A stretch of 64,000 nucleotides of DNA from Microcoleus sp. EPA2 (GTDB taxonomy: Bacteria > Cyanobacteriota > Cyanobacteriia > Cyanobacteriales > Microcoleaceae). Below are positions 1 through 8,676 of the stretch, in pieces. Under the pieces are notes generated by a model that saw only the letters and a program-made list of their open reading frames with translations, was not told the origin of the DNA and searched no databases. Both the position numbers and the translations under genes were made by a program. The first letter of the stretch is position 1, and every line of letters begins with the position of its first letter. Where the stretch lies: NCBI GenBank assembly GCA_020882975.1, contig JAHRFD010000021.1, positions 46,095 to 110,094 on the forward strand, given 5' to 3'.

Positions 1-313
1 CAACTCCGGCTTGGTAGGCTGCGTGAATTAGTTGCGCGCCCATCATCAAATTGTCGTAAAATAATTCAGCGGGTTTGAGTAGGTTTAAACCAATGCCACC
101 GACGTGGGCTGCTAGATGGATGATGATGTCTTGTTTGTCGGCGGCGCGTTGGCAGTTTTCCATGACGCGGAGGTCGCAATCGCGCGATCGCGTTACACTA
201 ATTTTATCAGCATCGGCTCCTGCTTTGACTAACTGGTCGATGACTTGACGGCCGAGGAAACCGGCGCCACCTGTGACTAAAATCTGTTTGTTAGTTAAAT
301 CTAAGCTGGTCAT
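1..313 (-). CDS. fcl: GDP-L-fucose synthase, N-terminal part (runs off window)
   Basis: Translating the minus strand from the ATG at 311-313 gives an open frame to the window edge, about 104 residues. It begins MTSLDLTNKQILVTGGAGFL, with the Rossmann NAD(P)-binding glycine motif TGGAGFLG at residues 14-21. Further on are IIIHLAAHVGG and a run ending LIHAAYQAGV, typical of the GDP-4-keto-6-deoxymannose epimerase/reductase branch of the extended SDR family. That enzyme makes GDP-L-fucose from the product of Gmd, whose gene lies just upstream in the same direction, which supports the call. The C-terminal catalytic part lies outside the window. The identity as fucose synthase rather than another NAD-dependent epimerase is inferred from the pairing with gmd. 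Confidence 0.85.
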   Translation of the reverse strand, partial: MTSLDLTNKQILVTGGAGFLGRQVIDQLVKAGADADKISVTRSRDCDLRVMENCQRAADKQDIIIHLAAHVGGIGLNLLKPAELFYDNLMMGAQLIHAAYQAGV

Positions 314-640
314 AATTTTATCCTCTTATTTGCATCAGGGTCGATCGACAATATCCAATATCAGCAAGATGAAACCCCCGCGCTGAAGCTTAACTACTCA
401 CCGAAGAAACCAGTATTAATCATGGGCTTGTTTGTGGGTGGGGGCGGGTTTGTTTCACTCTCCTAGACGCAACCGCCATGAGTAATATTGAATTTAGGGT
501 ATCTCATGTGAGTTTTTGCACAATTTTTAGGGGTTCGGGATAGTAGAGCACCCCATCGATTTGCACTATGAAAAAGCTGAGAAGTTTACCCGCCCCTACA
601 GCTTGGTGACCGCCGTGAAAGAGTTCAGTAAATGCAAAAA
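314..640. other. fcl-gmd spacer, no gene seen
   Basis: This 327-base spacer holds no convincing open frame. A G-rich stretch (about 427-450) and a copy of the dispersed motif CGCCCCTAC at 591-599 are visible; the same motif recurs at 7761, 37296 (reverse) and 54182. No clear promoter, hairpin or RNA gene was recognised. Confidence 0.4.
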
Positions 641-1672
641 TTAATCAAATCCGTTCCCAGAACCTCGCCCCTGCTGATCCAGAGCTTTAATGTCAGCATC
701 TACCATTAAGTGTACTAATTGCTCAAAAGTTACAGAGGGTTCCCAATTTAACTGAGTGCGGGCTTTTGTCGAGTCGCCAATCAAAAGTTCGACTTCGGCG
801 GGACGTAGGTAGCGCTCATCAAACTCTACATAATCTTCCCAATTTAAGTTGGTGTAGCTGAAGGCTAAATGTAGGAATTCCTTAATGGAATGGGTCTCGT
901 TGGTCGCAATGACGTAATCGTCTGGTTTTTCTTGTTGCAGCATCAGCCACATTGCTCGCACATAGTCTTTAGCATAGCCCCAGTCTCGCTTGGCATCGAG
1001 ATTTCCGAGATAAAGTTTTTTCTGTTTTCCTGCTAAAATTTTGGCGAGGGCGCGAGTAATTTTGCGAGTTACAAATGTTTCGCCACGGCGGGGAGATTCG
1101 TGGTTAAATAGGATGCCGTTGCAGGCAAAAAGACCGTAGGATTCGCGATAATTTACGGTTTGCCAGTGACCGTAAACTTTGGCGCAAGCGTAGGGGCTTC
1201 TGGGATAAAAAGGTGTTGTTTCTTTTTGGGGAACTTCCTGTACTAAGCCAAACATTTCCGAAGAACCTGCTTGATAAAAGCGCACTTCTATGCCTGTACG
1301 TCGCTGATAGTCTCGAACTGCTTCTAGGAGGCGCAATACGCCCATTCCTACGGCATCAACCGTATATTCTGGGGAGTCAAAGCTAACTCGAACGTGAGAT
1401 TGAGCCCCTAGGTTATAAACTTCTACTGGCTTGACTTCTTCTAATATCCGGCGCAGAGTGGTGCCGTCGGTTAAGTCTCCGTAGTGGAGAAACAACTTGG
1501 CGTCCTCGCTGTGAGGATCGACATAAATGTGGTCAATGCGATCGGTATTGAAACTAGAACTCCGCCGGATAATGCCGTGAACTTCATAGCCTTTTTCTAG
1601 CAATAACTCACTTAAATAAGAGCCGTCTTGACCTGTGATACCGGTGATTAGGGCTCGCTTCCGTTGCGTCAT
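641..1672 (-). CDS. gmd: GDP-mannose 4,6-dehydratase
   Basis: The 343-residue protein converts GDP-mannose to GDP-4-keto-6-deoxymannose, the first step toward GDP-L-fucose and GDP-rhamnose for surface polysaccharides. Visible features: the NADP-binding motif [11 protein letters not shown] (residues 10-20); the catalytic set corresponding to E. coli Thr133-Glu135-Tyr157-Lys161, here Ser137, Glu139, Tyr161 and Lys165 in GSSEMFG and [11 protein letters not shown]; and the substrate-region [16 protein letters not shown]. Ser in place of Thr at the first catalytic position is a conservative change. The length matches the family (about 340-370). It is followed by fcl on the same strand, the usual order. 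Cytosolic; substrate assignment rests on strong family similarity. Confidence 0.95.
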   Translation of the reverse strand: MTQRKRALITGITGQDGSYLSELLLEKGYEVHGIIRRSSSFNTDRIDHIYVDPHSEDAKLFLHYGDLTDGTTLRRILEEVKPVEVYNLGAQSHVRVSFDSPEYTVDAVGMGVLRLLEAVRDYQRRTGIEVRFYQAGSSEMFGLVQEVPQKETTPFYPRSPYACAKVYGHWQTVNYRESYGLFACNGILFNHESPRRGETFVTRKITRALAKILAGKQKKLYLGNLDAKRDWGYAKDYVRAMWLMLQQEKPDDYVIATNETHSIKEFLHLAFSYTNLNWEDYVEFDERYLRPAEVELLIGDSTKARTQLNWEPSVTFEQLVHLMVDADIKALDQQGRGSGNGFD

Positions 1673-1812
1673 CTAAATTGTTCCTTGACAGATTGTAATT
1701 TTCAGGGCAGGGGTGCTGTTGCCTGCCGATCGTTTTCTCAAGCTCTAGGTTAACTCACAATTATTCGATCGGTGTCAAAGCAGAGTTGAGATTTTGCAAA
1801 GACTTAGCCCAG

Positions 1813-1874
1813 GCAGTCAGTAGCAAGCATCAGTAGTTAGTAGCAAATTAGTAGTAACTACTGATGCTGACTGC
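1813..1874. terminator. strong hairpin after the sugar transferase gene
   Basis: A perfect 14-bp inverted repeat (1826-1839 with 1855-1868, AGCATCAGTAGTTA and its complement) encloses a 15-base loop. The stem continues after a 7-base bulge with GCAGTC (1813-1818) pairing GACTGC (1869-1874). It begins 9 bases after the stop codon of the minus-strand sugar transferase. No U-run follows, so it may be an RNA-stabilising or attenuating stem between that gene and gmd rather than a classical terminator. Confidence 0.5.
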
Positions 1875-1883
1875 GGACAAAAA

Positions 1884-2615
1884 TTAGTATGCGCCGTTAT
1901 TTTTAGGAAAAATCACCACGCCAATTGTTTTGAAAACGATCCACAGATCCATCCAAAGGTTTTTTTCATTTGCATAATAGAGGTCGATCTGGACTCGGCG
2001 GGGATAGGGAATGTCGTTCCGGCCGGAGACTTGCCATAGGCCTGTAATTCCAGGTCTGATGGTCAGAACTTTGTTGATGTAAGTGCCGTATCTAGGCAAT
2101 TCCTCTTCAACTAAGGGTCTGGGCCCAACTACGCTCATATCTCCCTTCAAAACATTCCAAAATTGGGGAAATTCATCTAAACTGGTCGCTCTGAGAAACC
2201 TTCCGATACAGGTAATTCGAGGGTCTTGTTTCAGCTTGAAATTGTCCTCAAACTCTTGACGGAGATGCGGCGATTTTTCCATGATTTCCACCAAGATGTC
2301 GTCGGCATTTTCCACCATCGTTCTGAATTTCAGGCAATAAAACATCTTGTGATTTTTGCCTACTCGTTCCTGTACATAAAAAATTGGCCCGGAGGAGCTT
2401 AAGGCTATCGAGAGAGCCAAAAGCAGGTAAACCGGAGCAAACAGGATCAGAACCGACAAGGAAAACATGATGTCAAATAACCGTTTGAAAAATTCTCCGT
2501 CGAGGCTTTGGAGAGAGCGACTTATGCGTCTGTCTCTAGACAAGACAGGCTGAAAACCGCGTCTCGCGATCGCTCGAATTACCTTGCCGGAGATTAGTTG
2601 GCTGTCGGCAGTCAT
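1884..2615 (-). CDS. undecaprenyl-phosphate sugar phosphotransferase (bacterial sugar transferase family)
   Basis: The 243-residue membrane protein belongs to the bacterial sugar transferase (WbaP/PssY-type phosphoglycosyl transferase) family, which moves a sugar-1-phosphate from a nucleotide sugar onto undecaprenyl phosphate to start polysaccharide assembly. Visible: FKRLFDIMFSLSVLILF, the membrane-anchoring helix near residues 43-70; the GPIFYVQERVGK and LKFRTMVENAD motifs; TSLDEFPQFWNVLKGDMS; VGPRPLVEEELP; and RPGITGLWQVSGRND. It has a single membrane helix and catalytic domain only, so it is the short form without the multi-helix N-terminal domain of WbaP. It sits between a GT4 gene and gmd on the same strand. 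The sugar cannot be told from sequence. Confidence 0.9.
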   Translation of the reverse strand: MTADSQLISGKVIRAIARRGFQPVLSRDRRISRSLQSLDGEFFKRLFDIMFSLSVLILFAPVYLLLALSIALSSSGPIFYVQERVGKNHKMFYCLKFRTMVENADDILVEIMEKSPHLRQEFEDNFKLKQDPRITCIGRFLRATSLDEFPQFWNVLKGDMSVVGPRPLVEEELPRYGTYINKVLTIRPGITGLWQVSGRNDIPYPRRVQIDLYYANEKNLWMDLWIVFKTIGVVIFPKNNGAY

Positions 2616-2712
2616 CTTACTCCTTCACTTCACACCACACACAGTCCTGATCATAAAGCCTCAAGACGCTTTGTTCTGTGAATTATGTTTCTAATCCTCA
2701 ATTTTCTGGGGG

Positions 2713-2888
2713 AGTGGGTAGTGGACAGTGGGCAGTCGCTAGTGGCTAGTGGGCGGTTGGTGCTTACCAGTGGGCGGTTGAGGGTTGTCAGTGGGCCGAG
2801 AAAAAATTCTCCCCCTGTGGGAATATCTCCCTGTCTCTCTGGGACTCTCTTCCCTGGGGACTCTCTCCCCCTGGGACTTTCTCCCCCT
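2713..2888. repeat. short tandem repeats (STRR-like) between GT4 and sugar transferase genes
   Basis: From 2713 to about 2760 the sequence reads as degenerate heptamers (AGTGGGT, AGTGGAC, AGTGGGC, AGTCGCT, AGTGGCT, AGTGGGC). From about 2835 to 2888 a second degenerate repeat of about 14-16 bases recurs, built on GGGACTCTCTCCCCCT. Heptameric STRR sequences are known from filamentous cyanobacteria. Open frames across this stretch give low-complexity peptides and are not regarded as genes. Confidence 0.65.
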
Positions 2889-4076
2889 TTAATTCCCAGA
2901 CTGAGTAAATTCACGGGAGTGAAATTCCTGATAGGATTCTTCCACAAAGGCCAGATAGCGCTGGCGAAAGACTTCTGGGGCAAACTCCTCGGCGTGGAGT
3001 CGCCCTATTTCTGGCTGAAATTTGCTTTGCAACTGTTCAAACTCCTCCACCGCTGCGACTAATGCGGAGGGGGTTTGGGAAGCAAAAAATAAACCAGTCC
3101 CTGTCTCTGGATGTTGGCGAATGTCCCGCACTGTCTCCAAGGCGCCACCGGCTGCATAGGCAATTACTGGTGTTCCACAAGCTTGGGCTTCTACCAGGGC
3201 GATGCCAAAATCTTCGCAAGCTGCGTATACAAAGGCTTTGGCTTGGGCCATGTATTTTTCCACTACTTCTGCTGGTTGCCATCCGAGTATTTGCACGTTG
3301 GGTTTGGCGAGTTGTCGCATCATTTCTAATTCAGGCCCGGTGCCGATGACAATGAGATGATGCCCCATTTGATTAAATGCTTGGACGATCGCGCTGATGT
3401 TTTTGTAGCTTACCAATCGGCAAACAGTGACGTAAAAGTCTTGTTTTTGCCCTACTAAGGAAAATCGATCGATATTGACTGGTGGATAAATCACCTCTGC
3501 CCGTCGCCGATAGCACCGCCAAATCCGGCGGGCTGTATGTTGGGAATTGGCGATGAAATAATCAACGCGATTGGCAGAAATGACTTCCCACTGCCGTAGT
3601 CGGTGTAGCAAATATCGCGTCAGCACCCCTGGGATGCCTCGTCCGGCTTTGCTACTGTCCAAATAGTCAAAAGTCATGTCCCAGGCGTAACGCATGGGTG
3701 TGTGGCAGTAACAGACGTGTAGTTGGCTGGGACTGCTGAGGATGCCTTTGGCGACGGCATGGGATGATGAGAGGATGATGTCATATTGACGCAAATCTAG
3801 TTGTTCGATCGCGATCGGCAAAAAAGGCAAATATTTTTGGACACCTTTGCGGGCGAAAGGAAAGTGCTGCAAAAATGTTGTGCCAATCTGTCGCCCGAAA
3901 AGATAGCTTTGGGGATTTGCCGATTCAAAGTCGATGAGAGCATAGACATCGGCTTCTACGTGTTTGAGGATTTCCTCTACTACTAATTCTGAACCGCCCG
4001 TGGCTAAGGGCGTTAACCATTCGTGAACTAGGGCATATTTAAGTTTTTCGTAAGCAGATTTCACTCTTGTCTCCAC
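2889..4076 (-). CDS. glycosyltransferase family 4
   Basis: The 395-residue protein is a GT-B fold retaining glycosyltransferase. The N-terminal acceptor domain starts KYALVHEWLTPLATGGSELV, with the glycine-rich loop typical of GT4. The central linker YPPVNIDRFSL is followed by YVTVCRLVSYKN. The C-terminal donor domain holds the E-x7-E element in CEDFGIALVEAQACGTPVIA. It probably adds a sugar (mannose-like or similar, unresolved) to a lipid-linked polysaccharide precursor at the inner face of the membrane. It heads the minus-strand group GT4, sugar transferase, gmd, fcl, consistent with one exopolysaccharide unit. The start is the first ATG; a slightly later start near KYALVHEW cannot be excluded. 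Confidence 0.9.
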   Translation of the reverse strand: METRVKSAYEKLKYALVHEWLTPLATGGSELVVEEILKHVEADVYALIDFESANPQSYLFGRQIGTTFLQHFPFARKGVQKYLPFLPIAIEQLDLRQYDIILSSSHAVAKGILSSPSQLHVCYCHTPMRYAWDMTFDYLDSSKAGRGIPGVLTRYLLHRLRQWEVISANRVDYFIANSQHTARRIWRCYRRRAEVIYPPVNIDRFSLVGQKQDFYVTVCRLVSYKNISAIVQAFNQMGHHLIVIGTGPELEMMRQLAKPNVQILGWQPAEVVEKYMAQAKAFVYAACEDFGIALVEAQACGTPVIAYAAGGALETVRDIRQHPETGTGLFFASQTPSALVAAVEEFEQLQSKFQPEIGRLHAEEFAPEVFRQRYLAFVEESYQEFHSREFTQSGN

Positions 4077-4361
4077 ACCAGTAACAATTTTTAGCTTGGA
4101 TTGAGACTAGCAAAAAAAACAATCCCTCTTGTCTGTAGTCGATCGAACTATTTGTTTGGGCTAATTCTGTCAATATCACTTTGGCTAAGGTGAATGCCCG
4201 ACTTACTGAAAGTGACAGTGCAAAGCTGTTTTGGGAGTGTGAGCGGGCTGGCTGGAGAGGATTATTGACAGCTAATACCATTAGGCCCAATTGATGTATA
4301 GTATTTACGATCGCCTAAATCTTCGGGACTGGCGATCGATCCCATGTGGTGTGAGGTAACA

Positions 4362-6401
4362 ATGTCTAAAATTTTGTGGAAAGGACTCTTAGTCAGTCCC
4401 GCTGTATTAGCAGCAAGTTTGGTTTTATCTTCTGCTTCCCTAGCAGAGCAACCTCTGGAAATTGCAGCAACGACTCCAGTTAATAAATTGCAATTAGCAG
4501 GTGCGGCAACAGAGACAGCCAAGCCCGATACAGAAGCGTTAACGGCAGATTCAGTCTCATTAGCTAGCCCTCAGACTATTGAAACTATTGACAATACAAG
4601 TGCGATCGAGTCGATCGCCCCAGTAGCTCAACAGTCAAAAGAACCAGAAAACACAGTAGCAGTAGCAGATTTAAGCACTACACAGCCTGCGGCAGCCACG
4701 ACAGCCCCAGAACCCAACAGCACAGCCCTAGGGGCAAACACCAGCGAAGCAAAACCAGCCACCGACTCAACCAGGGCAGTGGCACCACAACCACAACCGG
4801 AGCAAATTTCCCAATCGACAGCTCCCAAGGCCACATCTCCAGCATTGCCCAATGCCTTAGAGCAAATCAACCAATACAGCGCCGAAGGTACTGACAGTGA
4901 AAATGCAGCCGGTCAAGTCACCTCGGTTTCCCAACTCTCTGACGTGCGGCCTACAGATTGGGCATTCCAAGCATTGCAGTCCCTAGTAGAACGCTACGGT
5001 TGTATAGCTGGGTATCCCGACGGCACCTTCCGGGGCAACCGCGCCATGACTCGCTACGAGTTTGCAGCCGGTTTAAACGCCTGTTTGGATAAAGTGAACG
5101 AACTGATTAGAGGCGGCAGCCAAGGCCTGGCAACTAAAGAAGATTTAGCTTCTGTGCAAAGATTGCAAGAAGAATTTGCCGCCGAATTAGCAACCTTGCG
5201 CGGCCGCGTCGATGCTTTGGAAGCACGGACGGCTGAATTAGAAGCCAATCAGTTTTCGACTACGACTAAACTCAATGGCGAAGTGATATTCGCTTTGACA
5301 GGCATCGCCACAGGAGAAGATGCTAATGGTCGCGATGCTGATAAAACCACAGCTTTTGGCAGCAGAGTTCGTCTCAATTTCGACACGAGTTTCACAGGCA
5401 AAGATTTACTGAGAACTCGACTGCAAGTGTTAAATTTGGGTTCATTTTCTACCAATAACACCGAAACCGCTGAAGGAGAATTGCGGTTTAATGCTGGGCC
5501 TTTTGGCACTGCTAGCAATACTGTAGGTTTAGATGCGTTGTTTTATCAATTCCCTCTAGGGAAAAGCACTACAGTCATTCTCGAAGCCAATGCCGGGGCT
5601 GCTGACGATTTCACAAATACGGTCAACCCTTACTTTGACGGAGATGGGGGCAGCGGAGCTCTTTCTAACTTCGGTACTCGCAACCCGATTTACTATTTGA
5701 CAGCAGGTACCGGTATCGCTTTGCGGCATCAATTTGGAGACAAACTGGAACTGAGTTTGGGATATTTGGCCGGCAATGCTGCTAACCCAAGCAACGGAAA
5801 TGGTTTATTTAACGGCTCCTACGGCGGTTTGGCTCAGTTGACTTTTAAACCGACAAGTAGCATTGCTTTAGGTTTGACTTACCTTAATTCCTACAACTTC
5901 GTCACTGGTACCGGCAGCAATGCTTCTAATTTTCCTGCCCGACTCAGTTACTTCGGGCTAGATGACGGTACTGTTCCGGTTTCTAGCAATTCTTATGGCT
6001 TGCAAGCTTCCTGGAAGGTGAACCGTGGACTTGCGGTTGGCGGTTGGGCTGGTTACACAAATCAGCGCATTTTATCCAACTTGGCAACTCCTGGAGGTTC
6101 GGTACAGCGGGGAGACCAAAAAATCTGGAACTGGGCAGTTACTTTGGCTTTTCCCGATTTATTGAAAGAGGGAAATGTCGCTGGCTTTTTGGTAGGTATG
6201 GAACCGAGAGTGACGAGTTCCACTAATCGGACATTGCCCGAAGATAAGGATACTTCGTTGCACATTGAAGGTTTCTATCAGTTCAAGTTGAGTGACAATA
6301 TTTCCATCACTCCTGGTTTAATTTGGCTGACTGCTCCCGACCACAATAAGAATAACTCTGATTTGTTGATTGGGGTAGTTAGAACGACTTTCACTTTCTA
6401 G
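4362..6401 (+). CDS. SLH-domain outer-membrane porin (cyanobacterial Slr1841/SomA type)
   Basis: The 679-residue protein is a major-porin type protein of the cyanobacterial outer membrane. Layout: signal peptide (residues 1-28, cleavage after SASLA); a long Ala/Thr/Pro-rich linker to about 185; one S-layer homology domain (about 190-250, with DVRPTDWAFQALQSL and GYPDGTFRGNRAMTRYEFA) that binds peptidoglycan-linked polymer; a short coiled coil (about 260-305, QRLQEEFAAELATLRGRVDALE); then a beta-barrel ending in phenylalanine (VVRTTFTF). The chosen ATG at 4362 has GAGG eight bases before it; an in-frame ATG at 4344 lacks a ribosome site and is less likely. The linker of about 150 residues is longer than usual for the family. 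Such porins carry inorganic ions; an iron-uptake role is suggested only by family annotation. Confidence 0.92.
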   Translation: MSKILWKGLLVSPAVLAASLVLSSASLAEQPLEIAATTPVNKLQLAGAATETAKPDTEALTADSVSLASPQTIETIDNTSAIESIAPVAQQSKEPENTVAVADLSTTQPAAATTAPEPNSTALGANTSEAKPATDSTRAVAPQPQPEQISQSTAPKATSPALPNALEQINQYSAEGTDSENAAGQVTSVSQLSDVRPTDWAFQALQSLVERYGCIAGYPDGTFRGNRAMTRYEFAAGLNACLDKVNELIRGGSQGLATKEDLASVQRLQEEFAAELATLRGRVDALEARTAELEANQFSTTTKLNGEVIFALTGIATGEDANGRDADKTTAFGSRVRLNFDTSFTGKDLLRTRLQVLNLGSFSTNNTETAEGELRFNAGPFGTASNTVGLDALFYQFPLGKSTTVILEANAGAADDFTNTVNPYFDGDGGSGALSNFGTRNPIYYLTAGTGIALRHQFGDKLELSLGYLAGNAANPSNGNGLFNGSYGGLAQLTFKPTSSIALGLTYLNSYNFVTGTGSNASNFPARLSYFGLDDGTVPVSSNSYGLQASWKVNRGLAVGGWAGYTNQRILSNLATPGGSVQRGDQKIWNWAVTLAFPDLLKEGNVAGFLVGMEPRVTSSTNRTLPEDKDTSLHIEGFYQFKLSDNISITPGLIWLTAPDHNKNNSDLLIGVVRTTFTF

Positions 6402-6410
6402 GTTGTTTTT

Positions 6411-6457
6411 AACCGCAGATTAACGCAGATTCATGGTCTGCGTTAATCTGTGCGGTT
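6411..6457 (+). terminator. hairpin downstream of the porin gene
   Basis: AACCGCAGATTAACGCAGA (6411-6429) pairs with 6437-6457, leaving a 2-base bulge and a 7-base loop. It begins 10 bases after the porin stop codon. It may act as terminator, but no long T-run follows. Its arms resemble the dispersed CGCAGAG/TAACCGC repeat family found elsewhere in the window. Confidence 0.55.
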
Positions 6458-6511
6458 AAATCATATAAAATCCTCTCTTCATCGTCCTGTATTAAACTCT
6501 CTCTTCTCGAA

Positions 6512-6557
6512 CTTCGCGTCCTTAGCGCCTTCGCGGTTAAATCATTCCGATACAACC
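6512..6557. repeat. dispersed repeat, TTCGCGGTTAAATCATTCCGAT type
   Basis: The stretch contains CTTCGCGTCCTTAGCGCCTTCGCGG followed by TTAAATCATTCCGATACAACC. The second half recurs in reverse complement at 16194-16218 (one base different), and the first half resembles 41564-41593 and, in reverse, 16211-16242 and 37248-37269. It is a non-coding dispersed repeat copy. No open frame is supported here. Confidence 0.6.
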
Positions 6558-6612
6558 GGAATTGATATCATTTCCATGCAACGGTCAAAAATATTAAATA
6601 CTCAACAAGAAC

Positions 6613-6637
6613 GACCAGCTTTTTGGGAAAGCTGGTC
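6613..6637. terminator. hairpin between convergent porin and NFACT genes
   Basis: A perfect 10-bp inverted repeat, GACCAGCTTT (6613-6622) with AAAGCTGGTC (6628-6637), encloses a 5-base loop. It lies between the convergent porin and NFACT genes, so it could stop transcription from either side. The rest of the 6402-6797 spacer shows no gene. Confidence 0.45.
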
Positions 6638-6797
6638 TGCTAATTAATTAAGTCCGTTGTTCTTTCAAAGTGAGGAAACCCAAACAGCGCGTTCCCTTGC
6701 AGCGGGTTCTTCAAAACATATCATCCTTCGAGAGTGTTACTTTAGCAAGAAAATTTAATTTTTGCAATAAAACTTTACATTTCCGGGCGGACTTAGA

Positions 6798-8579
6798 TTA
6801 AGCTGTGGCTTGCTGCGGTCTGCCCCAGACTATGCGCTCCTGCTTGTATACAACCATACCAGGTTTTGCGCCTTTGGGTTTATACACATATTTCGGTTCT
6901 GTATATACTACTGGTACTTGTTCGCTCTGACGGGCGCGACTGTAGTAGGCGGCCATGTTGGCGGCAAATTGCAAATCGGCTTCTTCGGCAACTGTGCCCG
7001 GTGTGACGCGCAGCAAGGCGTGACTTCCGGGAATTTCTAGGGTGTGGAACCAGATGTCGTAGTCGCCTGCTACGCGAAAGGTGAGTTGGTCGTTTTGGCG
7101 GTTGTTGCGCCCGATTAATAATTCAAAGCCACTGGGGGTTTGGTAGCGGTGAAATTCGATCGCAGCATTTTTGTCCGTACTGCGGTAATCTGGAGCATCT
7201 AGATATTTTTGTTGAATCAGTTCTTCGCGGATTTCTGCTAGGGTTTGCAAATCTTGGGTGTTGCGGTAGGTTTCTAATACCGAAAGTGCAGCTTCTACTT
7301 GTTCTAGATAGTCTATTTCTTCTTGGACGGCGGCCAATAACGGTTCTACAGCAATGCGAGCTCTTTTAAGTTTTTGGTGCTTTTTGTAGAGTGCTTGAGC
7401 GTTTTGAACGGCGTTTTTTTCGGGATTCAGGGGAATAGCAACTGGTTGGTTGGTTTCAAAGTCTGGTAGAGAAATGGTTTTCATTCCCGGTTGCCAATGT
7501 TGTAAGTTTGCCATGAGCAAATCGGCTTGGGATTTGTGGGTGTCGGCTACTTCTGACTGCTGTAATTTTTGTTTGAAGGTGTTGGCTTTGAGTTTGAGTT
7601 TGGCTAGCAGGTTAATCAGTTTTTGACTTAGTTGATGTCGCACTTGGGCGAATACTTCTTGGTTGATTTCGCTGGTGTAGTAGCTATTGAGTAATTCTTG
7701 GACTGAAGGGAAGGAGGGGGAGAGGGGGGGAGAATCAGAGGGCGGGCACGCACCATCCACCGCCCCTACGTGATGATTTTCGGGTGCTGGCCAGTCGATG
7801 ACGGTGTAGCCTTGGGCTGTCAAACTGGGTTTGAATTTTGAGTTTTCTAGGGCTTGCAGCCAGTATTGCCACCGCTGGAATAGTTGCTGCCAGTCGTGGG
7901 GGCTGAGGCTGTCGGTGGATTGTTCTGGGTCTAAATTGGCCGATCGAATCATAGACCAAATTAAAGCCTTGCTCAACCCTCGATAATTCTTCAACAGGTT
8001 GCGGTGTAATTGCCCAGGAACGAGGCTAATTCTTTCTTGCCATCTGTTTTGAGGTTCGATCGCGCTTGGTGCTGTATCGGTCAAAGCCGGGGGCATTTCG
8101 TAGGGTTGCCCGGTTTGGATGGGGCGCACGCTGGACTGTTTGGCACTGACTTGGTGAGCACAGGTGACAACGAGATTGTCGTGGGCGGTGAGGATGACGT
8201 TGCTGTATTTGCCGATGATTTCGGCGTAGAGATGCCACAGGGCTGGTTCTCCTGGGCGTTGGGCGAATTGCAAGTCTACAACTCTTTCCCAGGGGGAGAT
8301 GGGGGCGATGGAAACCAGGGCTAAACCGCTGAGTTGGTGTCGCAGTTGTTGGCTGAAGGTGAAGGTGTCGGGAATGCGGGGCGGGGGGTCGCCGACGCAG
8401 ATGCGGGCGGCTACGGGATGCCAGGAAAGGTCAATCCAGCCCCGTTTGTTCATGGTGCGTAGGGCCAGGGACACAGTGAAGCGATCGCGCTGGTAGACTT
8501 GTTCTAAGCGTGCTGGTAGCCATTGAGCTCGCAGTTCGCTGCAAGTGGCAGTTAAAGTTGTCAAGTCTACAGGTTGCAC
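6798..8579 (-). CDS. rqcH: Rqc2/RqcH-like NFACT family protein
   Basis: The 593-residue protein matches the NFACT family (fibronectin-binding-protein-A type), which acts in ribosome-associated quality control by recruiting tRNA to stalled 50S subunits. Layout: NFACT-N domain (about 1-265, with WHLYAEIIGKYSNVIL near 115-130); coiled-coil middle (about 295-440); NFACT-R domain (about 465-580, with FELLIGRNNRQNDQLT, DYDIWFHTLEIPGSHALLR and GAKPGMVVYKQERIVWG). Residues 98-99 read Glu-Arg where RqcH has Asp-Arg, as far as I recall. Residues 268-291 form a low-complexity insertion (GAVDGACPPSDSPPLSPSF) whose DNA resembles an intergenic repeat, see findings. It stands alone on the minus strand. The fibronectin-binding name in databases is historical. 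Confidence 0.9.
   Translation of the reverse strand: MQPVDLTTLTATCSELRAQWLPARLEQVYQRDRFTVSLALRTMNKRGWIDLSWHPVAARICVGDPPPRIPDTFTFSQQLRHQLSGLALVSIAPISPWERVVDLQFAQRPGEPALWHLYAEIIGKYSNVILTAHDNLVVTCAHQVSAKQSSVRPIQTGQPYEMPPALTDTAPSAIEPQNRWQERISLVPGQLHRNLLKNYRGLSKALIWSMIRSANLDPEQSTDSLSPHDWQQLFQRWQYWLQALENSKFKPSLTAQGYTVIDWPAPENHHVGAVDGACPPSDSPPLSPSFPSVQELLNSYYTSEINQEVFAQVRHQLSQKLINLLAKLKLKANTFKQKLQQSEVADTHKSQADLLMANLQHWQPGMKTISLPDFETNQPVAIPLNPEKNAVQNAQALYKKHQKLKRARIAVEPLLAAVQEEIDYLEQVEAALSVLETYRNTQDLQTLAEIREELIQQKYLDAPDYRSTDKNAAIEFHRYQTPSGFELLIGRNNRQNDQLTFRVAGDYDIWFHTLEIPGSHALLRVTPGTVAEEADLQFAANMAAYYSRARQSEQVPVVYTEPKYVYKPKGAKPGMVVYKQERIVWGRPQQATA
7707..7778. repeat. repeat-like insertion inside the NFACT coding sequence
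   Basis: The segment encoding residues 268-291 contains CGCCCCTAC (7761-7769), which is otherwise found in spacers at 591, 37296 (reverse) and 54182. Next to it lies a purine-rich GGAGGGGGAGAGGGGGG tract. It keeps the reading frame and sits at the junction of the NFACT-N domain and the coiled coil, a tolerant site. An in-frame insertion of an intergenic repeat is inferred. Confidence 0.5.
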
Positions 8580-8676
8580 AGTACCCTCTTGCGATCGAAA
8601 TATCTATATTCCACTATATCAAGTTTGGTGGGCAAATTTTTTTTATGCCCACAGAAGCTGTTTGGTTTTTCGATAT

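Noticed and set aside
2651..2983. Open frames on both strands at the end of the GT4 gene
   Set aside because: Low-complexity Ser/Gly/Pro products of the tandem repeats, overlapping the GT4 gene out of frame.
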